A stretch of DNA of 64,000 nucleotides from Phycisphaerae bacterium (lineage in GTDB: Bacteria; Planctomycetota; Phycisphaerae; UBA1845; JAFGLZ01): NCBI GenBank assembly GCA_016927755.1, contig JAFGLZ010000111.1, positions 62,001-126,000 on the forward strand, in the 5' to 3' direction. Positions 51,865 through 59,989 of the stretch are shown piece by piece. The position numbers were made by a program, and so were the translations under genes. The notes beneath the pieces are model-generated. The model was not told the origin of the DNA. It saw only the letters and a list, made by a program, of their open reading frames with translations, and did no database searches. Every line of letters starts with the position of its first letter. Position 1 is the first letter of the stretch.

Positions 51865-53427
51865 TTGACTGCGGGAAAGGCGTTGCGCGGCTCAGGGGCA
51901 ATCATTCCGGGGGCCTGTTTGGTGAGCGTGCTCGCGCTTGCTGACGGCTGTGCGCTACATGACCAGGTCCAATTCTTCGCCGCGACCGATCCGGAAACGG
52001 GAGCGACAAGCTACTACAAGATGACGATCTCTGGCACCGGGTCGATGGGCGTCGACTACCACCTGCAGGCGGGGTACTTCAGCGCCGAGGCCGTGGATGT
52101 GTTGCGGAGCTCCATGCCGGACATCCCAATCCTCGATCTCCCCGTCGAGCAGTTGGAGATACTGGATCGGACGGCGCAGCAATTCTACGGCTCGGCAATG
52201 CAGGACGCCAAACGCGTCAGTCCGATCAAGGATCCGGAGTCCGTCTTTGTCTCGACGCGTAGCCGTCTTGGCTTCGCCCAAGAACGAGCGGACAAGCTCA
52301 AAGCGGACGTCGCGCTCGCCTCGGGCCAGCTAGAGCATGCAAGAACGCGGGCGGACGAGGCCAAGAAGGAACGGACGGAGGCGGACTCGGCCTACACGAA
52401 AGCGGTGTCAAGCCGGCAGGAACTAGAGAAGTCAAGGGATGCCGCGCGAACGGCGCTGCTTGGGTACCTTGGGGCGGCGCCGCAACCGCCCCAGTCCTCA
52501 CCGCCGACCACCTGTCCGGACCCGAACGAGACGACTCCGAGTTCAAAGCCCAATCCTTCCACTACAAAGGCGTCGCCCAAGGCGACGGCTAATCTCCGGG
52601 CCGCGGCCTCCTGTCCGGGGGAAGCTGCGCCGCCTCCGACGGCTTCCGGCAAGGAGCCCGAGGCCTCCCCTCCGCCGGATAGTGCCCCGACGCCCCCCAG
52701 CAGTGCGCAGCACAACTCCCCACCCGAGCAGGAGAAGCCCAAGAACCTGGAGACGGCGGTGCGCGACTACCTCACGGCCGAGGGGGAGTACGCCCGGGCG
52801 AAGATCACCGAAATCGATGCCTGGAGCAGGAAGGAGAATGCGCGCAGAGCCCTGACGCTCGCAGAGAACGAGATGGATCGCCTGCGGTACAGGCTGGATC
52901 TCGCGATCGCCAGACAGAAGCATGCGGGCAGTGCGGCAAGCGCCGCTCAGGAAACGCTCACGAAAGCCGCCGGTGCCGCGGACGACGTGCCAATCGGCAC
53001 CCTGCCCCCCGGCGTCGCAGTGGATCCCTTCGACAACGAGAGAGCCATTGCGGTTGCTCGCAATGTTTGGTTTGCCAGCCTTTCGCAAGCGGACGTCATA
53101 TCCATGGGGCGGACGCAGAATACGAATCCCTTCCAGTTCCGAAAGCTGGTGTTCTGGGCCACGGCGCGCAACATCGATCTGAGCCAATTCGCCACGGAGG
53201 TCGACGGCGTCATCGACAACGTGACGACAATCGCTCAGACGGTTCGGGACCAGGCCAGAATACGCAAGGAAATGCAGCGCGCTCAGGCGCAGAAGGACAA
53301 GGCCGATCAGGATGCAAGACGAAAGACCTGCGGCGAGCTGTTCGATCTGATTCCCTTTGGTGACGAACAACAACGCGAGGCCTTCAAGGCCTTTGTGCCG
53401 CTGCTCTGTCCAGAGGCGGGCCGGTAA
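51865..53427 (+). CDS. Unrecognised lipoprotein with coiled coils and Pro-rich linker
   Basis: 520 residues from a TTG at 51865, chosen because GGGAGGG lies 7 bases upstream and a lipoprotein-like signal follows at once (IIPGACLVSVLALADGC). Order: a strand-rich N-terminal region (TSYYKMTISGTGSMGVDYHL), a long coiled coil (RADKLKADVALASGQLEHAR to about residue 195), a Pro/Ser/Thr-rich linker of about 100 residues, a second helical segment (NARRALTLAENEMDRLRYRL) and a C-terminal helical domain with FRKLVFWATARNIDLSQFAT and a final Cys pair. Likely envelope-anchored and elongated. First gene of a three-gene cassette; no family recognised. Confidence 0.65.
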   Translation: MTAGKALRGSGAIIPGACLVSVLALADGCALHDQVQFFAATDPETGATSYYKMTISGTGSMGVDYHLQAGYFSAEAVDVLRSSMPDIPILDLPVEQLEILDRTAQQFYGSAMQDAKRVSPIKDPESVFVSTRSRLGFAQERADKLKADVALASGQLEHARTRADEAKKERTEADSAYTKAVSSRQELEKSRDAARTALLGYLGAAPQPPQSSPPTTCPDPNETTPSSKPNPSTTKASPKATANLRAAASCPGEAAPPPTASGKEPEASPPPDSAPTPPSSAQHNSPPEQEKPKNLETAVRDYLTAEGEYARAKITEIDAWSRKENARRALTLAENEMDRLRYRLDLAIARQKHAGSAASAAQETLTKAAGAADDVPIGTLPPGVAVDPFDNERAIAVARNVWFASLSQADVISMGRTQNTNPFQFRKLVFWATARNIDLSQFATEVDGVIDNVTTIAQTVRDQARIRKEMQRAQAQKDKADQDARRKTCGELFDLIPFGDEQQREAFKAFVPLLCPEAGR

Positions 53428-53453
53428 GGATCCATCCCCAAGGAGCCTGTGCC

Positions 53454-54515
53454 GTGAAGCGACCAAGATCTTTGTTTGCCGGTGGTTCCGCCGTGCTGCT
53501 GCTGCTCCTGGCAACCGGCTGCCAGAACCAATTCACACTCCGTGTCGAGAAGGTCTGCGGCGTCTCCTCGTCGCGAATCCGACGCGAAAGCCGGATCGGC
53601 CGGGCTCTCCAAAGCTCTGAGAGACAACTGACCGTGATCGTCGAACAGTGCAAGAAAGGACGTCAAGAAGTCAACGGTTTCATCGCAGAAACGGAGAAGT
53701 CGGGCGCGATCCCCGGCTCAAAGGGAGAGTGTGCTCCTTCCTGCTCATCGCCATCACCCGCATGCCAGTCCGAAGGCCCCGTGGCCACGTCGGAGGCAGC
53801 CCCCGATGACGTGGACCAGATCTATCGTCCCGTGGACCTGGCAAAGGCCGTACGGAGTAACCTCGATGAATTGACGGAGACGCTGACGACCACCGAATTG
53901 AAGGCGATCGACCTTCGCGTCAAGTGCATGGCCTATTTCGAACCAAAGGCGGATGAGGGCGGCCTACCGGCCCCACAAGACGTACTCGACGAGATGCGCC
54001 TGTTCAGCGACGAAGCCATCCGCAATCTGGACGAGTGGTACGTCGCGATGCGGGACGCTGGGTGGCTGAATCGCCTTCTTGAAGGAGAATTCGGAGGCGC
54101 GCTTCAGGAGTACAGTGCCGCTGCGTCAAAACGCGCCGCGATGGTTGCCGGGGAGCTCACGATCCTAAACATGAGGGCAGATCCCGGCTTCGGCGGCTTC
54201 ATGACGACGGATGTCTACGTCGTCAACCCGAGCGACCCGAAGTACGAAGAAGTGTTAGGCTGCTGTGAGCCCAAAGGGAAATGGCTTTGCGGCAAACGAC
54301 GGCGGCTCGGCCTGGAGCCGATTACCAAAGTCAGTCTTGGCGCCAGCGGGGATTCCGCGCTCATGGTCGTGATGGAGCACCCCGGGCAAGCACGCATCTA
54401 CCAGATCAGCAACGATCCGACGGTGCTGGCTCGGAACGTCGCGATGTTGGTGAGCAAGGCCACGGCGGCAGCCGCGAAGTTTGTCGTTTCGGGCGCAGTG
54501 CCCCTCCCACGCTAA
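53454..54515 (+). CDS. Unrecognised lipoprotein
   Basis: 353 residues from the GTG at 53454 (AAGGAG upstream). Textbook lipoprotein signal SLFAGGSAVLLLLLATGC, lipobox ATGC. Mature part: strand-like FTLRVEKVCGVSSSRIRRES, a helical segment with many cysteines (ECAPSCSSPSPAC), a conserved-looking helical core (DLAKAVRSNLDELTETLTTT) and a C-terminal globular part with two CC/Cys sites (EVLGCCEPKGKWLCGK). Cysteine content suggests disulfides in the periplasm. Starts 26 bases after the preceding lipoprotein gene, so they are co-transcribed. No family recognised. Confidence 0.7.
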   Translation: MKRPRSLFAGGSAVLLLLLATGCQNQFTLRVEKVCGVSSSRIRRESRIGRALQSSERQLTVIVEQCKKGRQEVNGFIAETEKSGAIPGSKGECAPSCSSPSPACQSEGPVATSEAAPDDVDQIYRPVDLAKAVRSNLDELTETLTTTELKAIDLRVKCMAYFEPKADEGGLPAPQDVLDEMRLFSDEAIRNLDEWYVAMRDAGWLNRLLEGEFGGALQEYSAAASKRAAMVAGELTILNMRADPGFGGFMTTDVYVVNPSDPKYEEVLGCCEPKGKWLCGKRRRLGLEPITKVSLGASGDSALMVVMEHPGQARIYQISNDPTVLARNVAMLVSKATAAAAKFVVSGAVPLPR

Positions 54516-54527
54516 AGGAGACGGACA

Positions 54528-54836
54528 ATGGCCAAGAACACTGCTGCTACGGCGAGCGCGCCTCCCGCCGTTGCCAGAATCCAAGGCGAATGGGTCATGA
54601 CCAAGCGAGACCCAATGGGGCTCAAGAGAGCCGCTGTCTTCACGTGGGAGCCGTTCAGGGCCAATACGAGATACGCCGATGCGCCCCCGAGCTTCACGCA
54701 CATAGCCTGCTTGACGGGGGAAGCCAGCTTCGTGCGCGTGCCGGGCGCGGAAGGCACCTGCCGCAATGGACAGAGGACTCTCTACTCGGCCATCGTGAGC
54801 GTCCCGCAGAAGCTCTCACGCATCACGCCGCGATGA
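54528..54836 (+). CDS. Small unrecognised soluble protein
   Basis: 102 residues, no signal peptide or membrane segment. AAGGAGACGGACA precedes the ATG. A low-complexity N-terminus (KNTAATASAPPAVARIQ) leads into a strand-rich core (GEWVMTKRDPMGLKRAAVFT, GEASFVRVPGAEGTC). The start lies 12 bases after the second lipoprotein gene, so it completes a three-gene unit. Function unknown; a soluble partner of two envelope lipoproteins is a reasonable guess only. Confidence 0.6.
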   Translation: MAKNTAATASAPPAVARIQGEWVMTKRDPMGLKRAAVFTWEPFRANTRYADAPPSFTHIACLTGEASFVRVPGAEGTCRNGQRTLYSAIVSVPQKLSRITPR

Positions 54837-54867
54837 CGGCCATCGGCGGCTGGACGCGCCGCGCCTC

Positions 54868-55770
54868 TCACTGACTGTCGACGCCTCGTGTCCGCGTCTT
54901 GATCGCGTATAGACCCTTACAGGCCGTGATGAACAGCGTCCGCCGGTCCTTACCGCCGAAGCAGACGTTCGCCGTCCATCGCTCGGGCACATCGATGTGC
55001 TCGATCTGCTTGCCCGTCTTGTCGAACACCAGAACGCCCTTGCCCGTCAGATAGACGTTCCCCTCGTCGTCGATCGTCATCCCGTCCGACCCCTGCTCGC
55101 ACAGCAGTCTCCTGTCGGAGAGCTGACCGTCCGGGTGGATCTTGTACGAGTACGTCTTCTTGTCGCCGATGTCGGCCACGTACAGCGTCTTGCCGTCCGG
55201 CGTGCCGATGATCCCGTTGGGCTGCTTCAGGTCATCGATCACGCGGAGCAGCTCGCGCCGGCCCGGCGCCAGGTAGTACACGCACTGCCCGTCCTGCTCC
55301 ATGGTGTCGCGCTTCCAGTAGGGTCGCTTGTAGAACGGGTCGGTAAAGTAGACCCCCTGGTCCGGACGAACCCACAGGTCGTTCGGCCCGTTGAGCAGCC
55401 GGTCGAGATACCGCTCGACCAGCACGGTCACCTTCTTGTCCGGGCCGATCAGCCACAACTGGTTCTTCTCGTCCGCGCAGGCCAGCAGGTTGCCCTTGCC
55501 GTCGAAGCAGAGCCCGTTCGACCGCCCGCATGGCTGCATGAACGTCGCTAGCTTCCCGTCGACGCCCCACTTCATGATCCGATCGTTCGGCTGATCGGTG
55601 AACAGCACGTTGCCCTCCTTGTCGCACGCCGGCCCCTCCGTGAACTCGAAGCCCCCGGACAGCTTCTCGAGCTTCGCCCCCGGGGCGGTGACGCCCCGCT
55701 CCGCAGCCAACGCGCTCGAACTCACCGTGCCCATTACCGCAATCGCCGCCAAAACGCCCATCCGTCTCAT
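54868..55770 (-). CDS. Secreted SMP-30/gluconolactonase-like beta-propeller
   Basis: 300 residues with signal peptide MGVLAAIAVMGTVSSSALAA and ribosome site TAGGAGCG. Six-bladed propeller with LSGGFEFTEGPACDKEGNVL (metal Glu), FDGKGNLLACADEKNQLWLI, LLNGPNDLWVRPDQGVYFTD (metal Asn, the 'PND' motif), LKQPNGIIGTPDGKTLYVAD (Asn) and EQGSDGMTIDDEGNVYLTG (metal Asp). These are the calcium/zinc ligands of SMP-30/gluconolactonase enzymes. It probably hydrolyses a sugar lactone in the periplasm, which would connect to acid-sugar metabolism, although it lies 37 kb from the catabolic cluster. Confidence 0.9.
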   Translation of the reverse strand: MRRMGVLAAIAVMGTVSSSALAAERGVTAPGAKLEKLSGGFEFTEGPACDKEGNVLFTDQPNDRIMKWGVDGKLATFMQPCGRSNGLCFDGKGNLLACADEKNQLWLIGPDKKVTVLVERYLDRLLNGPNDLWVRPDQGVYFTDPFYKRPYWKRDTMEQDGQCVYYLAPGRRELLRVIDDLKQPNGIIGTPDGKTLYVADIGDKKTYSYKIHPDGQLSDRRLLCEQGSDGMTIDDEGNVYLTGKGVLVFDKTGKQIEHIDVPERWTANVCFGGKDRRTLFITACKGLYAIKTRTRGVDSQ

Positions 55771-56104
55771 CGCCGTCGCTCCTATCGCTATATCCCGTGA
55801 ATGCGAGGAATCGCCACACCAACCACCGTGATGTTATCCCCGATCCCCCCGCCCACGCCAGCCCCTACCCCCGGACCCCGACGACCCGCCCCGCGGAAAC
55901 GCGACGCCGTCTCCATGGAGTGCGGCGACTTGACGCCGCTTTGGATGCGTCATCCATGAAGAGTCAACGTGCACTAGGCCATTAATGTTTGAGCAACGAG
56001 ACTGCTTAGGATATGTTTCTGCTTGCGATTAGGCCGCCAGGGATCTGCGATCCAAGAACCGTACGCGTCGTGGCTGCTGTGTGATTCCGCTAAGGAGTAG
56101 GAAG
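55771..56104. other. Intergenic region before DUF4838 gene
   Basis: 334 bases between divergent genes with no gene seen. TTGAGC (55989-55994), 17 bases, TATGTT (56012-56017) is a possible promoter for the + strand gene. The remainder shows no repeat. Confidence 0.4.
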
Positions 56105-57985
56105 ATGGCAAGAGTGGGAAGTCCGACTCTACGTGCATTGGCCCTTGTCGTCGCCGGACTCGCGGCGAACCGACCAAGCCGTTCGGCACAGGCCGAACAG
56201 GCTTCGTTTACGCTCGCGCTCGAAGGCAAACCTTCCTGCACGATCGTCGTGTCGGCCAAGGCCAGGCCCGCGGCGCGCCTGGCGGCGTTGGAACTGCAGT
56301 ACCACGTCATGAGGATCGCCGGCGCGGAACTGCCGATTCGCTCGGATGACGAGCCGACCTCGGGCGCGCGCGTGCTCATTGGTGAGAGCACGGCCACGCG
56401 CGAGTTGGGCTTCAAGGGATCGGATTTCGCACCGCAGGAGTACCTCATCGCGCTGAGACCGCGGACGTTGATCCTGATCGGCCGCGATTGGGAAGACATG
56501 GAATCAAACCGGCGTGAGCCGGGCCGGACGACCACCGATGAGACCCTGGCAAGCTTGCGTCACAAGATCGACTTCTGGAAGACCGTCGGCCGGCCGGAAC
56601 GAAGTATGGGCGAAATGGAGCTGCCGGGCCTCTACGACGATCAGGGGACGTGTTACGCGGTCTACGACTTCCTGGAGCGCTTCTGCGGTGTCCGATGGTA
56701 CGGACCGACCGATCTCAACATCGAGATGCCTTCCCAGAAGAGCCTGGTCGTTCGCGGCGCGGACGTCCGTCGCTCGCCCGCCCTGAAGCACCGCAGCGCG
56801 ATGAGCCGCGGCAGTTGGCCATACCTGCGAGGGCAATGGGGAAGCTTCACGCAACCGGAACTCCATCTGTACTGGCGTCGGATGCGGCTCGGCGGCGAGA
56901 AATGGGCGGGGAACCACACGATTCACCGGCGAACGATCAAGGAGCTGTTCAAGGATCCCGAGTACCAGGCCGCCGGACCGGGCCGGGGGGCACACCTCTG
57001 CTACACGAGTCCGAAGCTGGTCGGCGTCGTCGCTAAGATGGCTGGGGACTTCTTCGACCGCAAGGGCGAGGTGCCTGACGGATTCAAGGCGATGGGCGAT
57101 TACTTTGCGATTGTTCCAGAGGACAACAGGAACTTCTGCCAGTGTACCCGGTGCAGGGCTTTCCTGAGGACGGGAAAGGATATGATCACGGGCCAGTTCA
57201 GCAGCGGCGAGGTCAGCAACTACTGGTTCTCGTTCGTCAACGCCGTCGCCCGGGAGGTGCACAAGACGCATCCCGACAAGTACATCGCCACGCTGGCTTA
57301 CTGGTGCTACGCCTACCCGCCGAAAGGCTTCGACGTCGAGTCGAACATATCGGTGGCCCCTTGCCTACATACCTGTTACTACGCGATCGGCGATGCGATT
57401 CGCGAGAACGACATGAAGCTCTACCGGCAGTGGCTGACCAGAACCAAGGCGCCCATGTTCATGTGGGTCTACTATCATCATCCCATGGAGCCAGCCCTGA
57501 TCAACAAGTGGAAGTGTTTCCCCAACGTGATGGTCCACGAAACCGCCCGCGCGATGCGGATGTTCATGAGAAACGGTGTCAGGGGGATCTTCGAATGTGG
57601 CGAGCAGGACCAGCTCGAGCAGTACGTCATGCTCAAGCTCTGGGATGATCCCGATCAGGATGTGGACGCGCTGATCGACGAGTTCTTCACGTCCTACTTC
57701 GGTCCCGCGGGGGAGCCGATGAAGACGTTCTACCTGAAGCTCGAAGAAATCGCGTGCAACAAGGGCAACTACCCGAAGGGGCAGGCGCGCCAGACAGAGA
57801 CCATCGCCTGGGAGAATCTGGGCACGGCGAAGCGCATGGAGGCGCTACGAACCCTGATCGAGGAAGCGAAGTCGCGGGCGGATACGGATCGCCAAAAGCG
57901 GCGTGTCTCGCTATGGCACGACGCGATCTGGAAATGGATGGTGGACGGCCGCGCGGAGTATTTGGCCCGCGACCGCGACAAGTAA
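56105..57985 (+). CDS. DUF4838 protein with alpha-glucuronidase-like N-terminus, secreted
   Basis: 626 residues from the ATG at 56105 (AAGGAGTAGGAAG; frame open from 56081). Signal peptide: RALALVVAGLAANRPSRSAQ. The N-terminal 120 residues match the alpha-glucuronidase/hexosaminidase-type accessory domain (ARLAALELQYHVMRIAGAEL, VLIGESTATRELGF, EYLIALRPRTLILIG). TCYAVYDFLERFCGVRWYGP marks the start of DUF4838, which continues with YFAIVPEDNRNFCQCTRCRA, NYWFSFVNAVAREVHKTHPD and LAYWCYAYPPKG. The CQCTRC motif may bind metal. Members are secreted carbohydrate-active candidates common in planctomycetes and Bacteroidetes; no activity can be stated. Confidence 0.9.
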   Translation: MARVGSPTLRALALVVAGLAANRPSRSAQAEQASFTLALEGKPSCTIVVSAKARPAARLAALELQYHVMRIAGAELPIRSDDEPTSGARVLIGESTATRELGFKGSDFAPQEYLIALRPRTLILIGRDWEDMESNRREPGRTTTDETLASLRHKIDFWKTVGRPERSMGEMELPGLYDDQGTCYAVYDFLERFCGVRWYGPTDLNIEMPSQKSLVVRGADVRRSPALKHRSAMSRGSWPYLRGQWGSFTQPELHLYWRRMRLGGEKWAGNHTIHRRTIKELFKDPEYQAAGPGRGAHLCYTSPKLVGVVAKMAGDFFDRKGEVPDGFKAMGDYFAIVPEDNRNFCQCTRCRAFLRTGKDMITGQFSSGEVSNYWFSFVNAVAREVHKTHPDKYIATLAYWCYAYPPKGFDVESNISVAPCLHTCYYAIGDAIRENDMKLYRQWLTRTKAPMFMWVYYHHPMEPALINKWKCFPNVMVHETARAMRMFMRNGVRGIFECGEQDQLEQYVMLKLWDDPDQDVDALIDEFFTSYFGPAGEPMKTFYLKLEEIACNKGNYPKGQARQTETIAWENLGTAKRMEALRTLIEEAKSRADTDRQKRRVSLWHDAIWKWMVDGRAEYLARDRDK

Positions 57986-58116
57986 TCACCATGCCGGCTG
58001 AACTGGAAGTCGCGGGGCGGGGTTCACGCCTGTGGCGAGAGAACTGCCCGACGCCTCCCAGTCAATCCTCTCGATCGAGATGAGTGACCCCGCGCTCGCC
58101 GGATAGTCCGACCACC

Positions 58117-58133
58117 CGGGGCCGACGGCCCCG
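58117..58133. terminator. Possible hairpin between convergent genes
   Basis: CGGGGCC-GAC-GGCCCCG forms a perfect 7-base stem in the 287-base gap between the converging DUF4838 and SLATT-like genes. There is no T-run on either side, so intrinsic termination is uncertain. Confidence 0.35.
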
Positions 58134-58272
58134 ATGGCTGGCGTGCCGGCGCCCATGATGAGATAGCGCCAGACGGCCACGGATCTCCTGCTCGAGGTCG
58201 CACTCAGCCGCATTGGGCCACCGGCGTCTGCGCCAGAATCGCCGCCCGGTCACGCCCGACTGCTTGCCGACA

Positions 58273-59169
58273 TCATGATAACGTCAGTGTGACATGGCCC
58301 TCATCGCCGCCGGGGATCTCCACCTCCCGCTCCTTCCGCTTCTCGGCACCGCCGATGGTCGCGACCACGCGCACGGTGTGCGGGCCGGAGGCGATGTTGG
58401 GGACCGTGAACGATGGCCCCTCGTGCTTGCCTTCGTCCTGATCGTCGACGAAAAGCGACCATCCGCCCTCGCACTGGTCTCCATTTGTGACGTTAACGAC
58501 CAGTCTGCCGGTCTCCCGCGCGGCGGGATCCTTGACCTTCGCGTCCATATCACGGATCGCACTTCGGAACTCGTTCGCCCATTGGGCCGTTTCACCGCCC
58601 ACGAGCTCGTGCGTCTTCAGGAGGAAGGCCTTGATGTGATTGAAGATCCTTTGGGCTTCCTGACACTTCAGCTCATTGCAGAGAAGCCGCAGACGATACT
58701 CCTCCTGCTCCATCCGAAACTCGTCAAGCCGCGTGCGCAGCTCCAACTCGGCCGTCATGAACCTGACCCATCCGCTCGTCGAGCCGAGCAGGCGATCCAG
58801 CGCCACCATCGCCCCGGCCACCGCCAACGCCACGGTGCTCCAAAGCGGCGAGAGGGCGTGCACGCCGTCCGGTTGCTTGTAGATCTCCGCCAGGATCGGG
58901 ATAACGCTGGCAACACTTGCCGAAAGGATCGCCATCATGCGGAGCGCCCGCCCCACGTGCTTCTTCCACGCCCGTTTGATGTCATACCACACCACGGACC
59001 ACTCCGCGTACTCACACGCGTAGTCACGCAGCGCCGCTAGCGATTCTGCCAGTCCGACCTGCTGCCCGCCGGCCATGGGAAACGCAGGTCGCCGCGGAGG
59101 ACAGGCCAGCAGCTTCCGCCACCACAGCCACTCAGTTTGCTCCCGGATCGTCTTGTTCCCATCGGGCAT
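58273..59169 (-). CDS. SLATT-like two-TM protein with C-terminal beta-sandwich (PEGA-like) domain
   Basis: 298 residues from the ATG at 59169 (GGAGGGAG upstream). About residues 60-175 resemble a SLATT domain: amphipathic WYDIKRAWKKHVGRALR, TM1 MMAILSASVASVIPILAEIY, TM2 LWSTVALAVAGAMVALDRLL, then GSTSGWVRFMTAELELRTRL and a long helix. The last 80 residues are a beta-sandwich (RLVVNVTNGDQCEGGWSLFV, GPHTVRVVATIGGAEKRKER), similar to PEGA-type domains. SLATT proteins are predicted pore-forming effectors activated by partner sensors in nucleotide-signalling conflict systems. No nucleotidyltransferase or SLOG partner is visible beside this gene, so it is stand-alone here; SLATT assignment is by pattern. 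Confidence 0.6.
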   Translation of the reverse strand: MPDGNKTIREQTEWLWWRKLLACPPRRPAFPMAGGQQVGLAESLAALRDYACEYAEWSVVWYDIKRAWKKHVGRALRMMAILSASVASVIPILAEIYKQPDGVHALSPLWSTVALAVAGAMVALDRLLGSTSGWVRFMTAELELRTRLDEFRMEQEEYRLRLLCNELKCQEAQRIFNHIKAFLLKTHELVGGETAQWANEFRSAIRDMDAKVKDPAARETGRLVVNVTNGDQCEGGWSLFVDDQDEGKHEGPSFTVPNIASGPHTVRVVATIGGAEKRKEREVEIPGGDEGHVTLTLS

Positions 59170-59989
59170 CGTGTCTCCCTCCACATGTGCATCTCGGTCA
59201 TTCGGCCAGCCCCCCGCCAGCTACTTGCGCGTGTATCGCTGGTCAGTCCGACTCGTGGTCGTCCTCACTCAACCTCAGCCAGTTCGACGGGCGGTCTCGA
59301 ATCAGCGGCTCAACACCTCTCACAGGTCCAGTGGCGCTCAGCGACTTCCGTCGGGTTCTCCCCGCACTCCCGCATTGTCAAGTGTGCGCTCCCGCAAGCG
59401 TTAAGAGAGTGTTTCCAATGCGGAGTGTCTGTCTTCAGCTTATCGTACGTATCCTTGCCCAAGACCGTCCCGATTCCATGTTAACAGGCCCTGAGGATTC
59501 GCCCTCAACCCATCCACGAAGCCCAACCTGCCGTATATCTTCATGTTACAGAAACGGCCCGTCGCCGGCAATCCATCGCCAATGAAGCCTTCGACCCAGA
59601 TTGACTCGCCCGAGACCGCACCCGCTGTAGCAGTCCAAGACCACAGGTCTCTTGCGCCAAGACTCAAAGAAGACGCCGGAACGCGAAGCTGTCTGTCATC
59701 CGAGGTCGCAAGCCGCGTCAGTCCAGCTCAAACGAATCATGTCGTCCTCGCCTCCATCGCCAGTGGCGATCTCGGTCGGACACGTCTTCGTACCGCGGCC
59801 GTCCACGCCCGCTTCCTGCACAGGCTGGAACGCCGCGCTACGACAGCACGAAGCTCACTAGCCAAAGAGGGCACCAACAACCTTCCTTCCACTCCGGTCC
59901 CGTTGGCCGTATAACTCCCTTTGTCGGAGACCGTCACTCGATGTGAATGAACGGGTCAACGTACGAACACGACTTCAGGGGAACGTGCC
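59170..59989. other. Long intergenic region, no supportable gene
   Basis: 820 bases between divergently oriented genes. Overlapping short frames occur on both strands (for example 59543-59914 on + and 59440-59667 on -), but none has a ribosome site, signal peptide, recognisable motif or steady GC-rich third positions. It may hold promoters for both flanking genes or a decayed gene. No clear repeat was found in it. Confidence 0.45.

Noticed and set aside
59543-59914. 123-codon + strand frame in the long gap before the PEGA gene
   Set aside because: No ribosome site, no signal peptide or motif, and competing frames of equal quality on the other strand.
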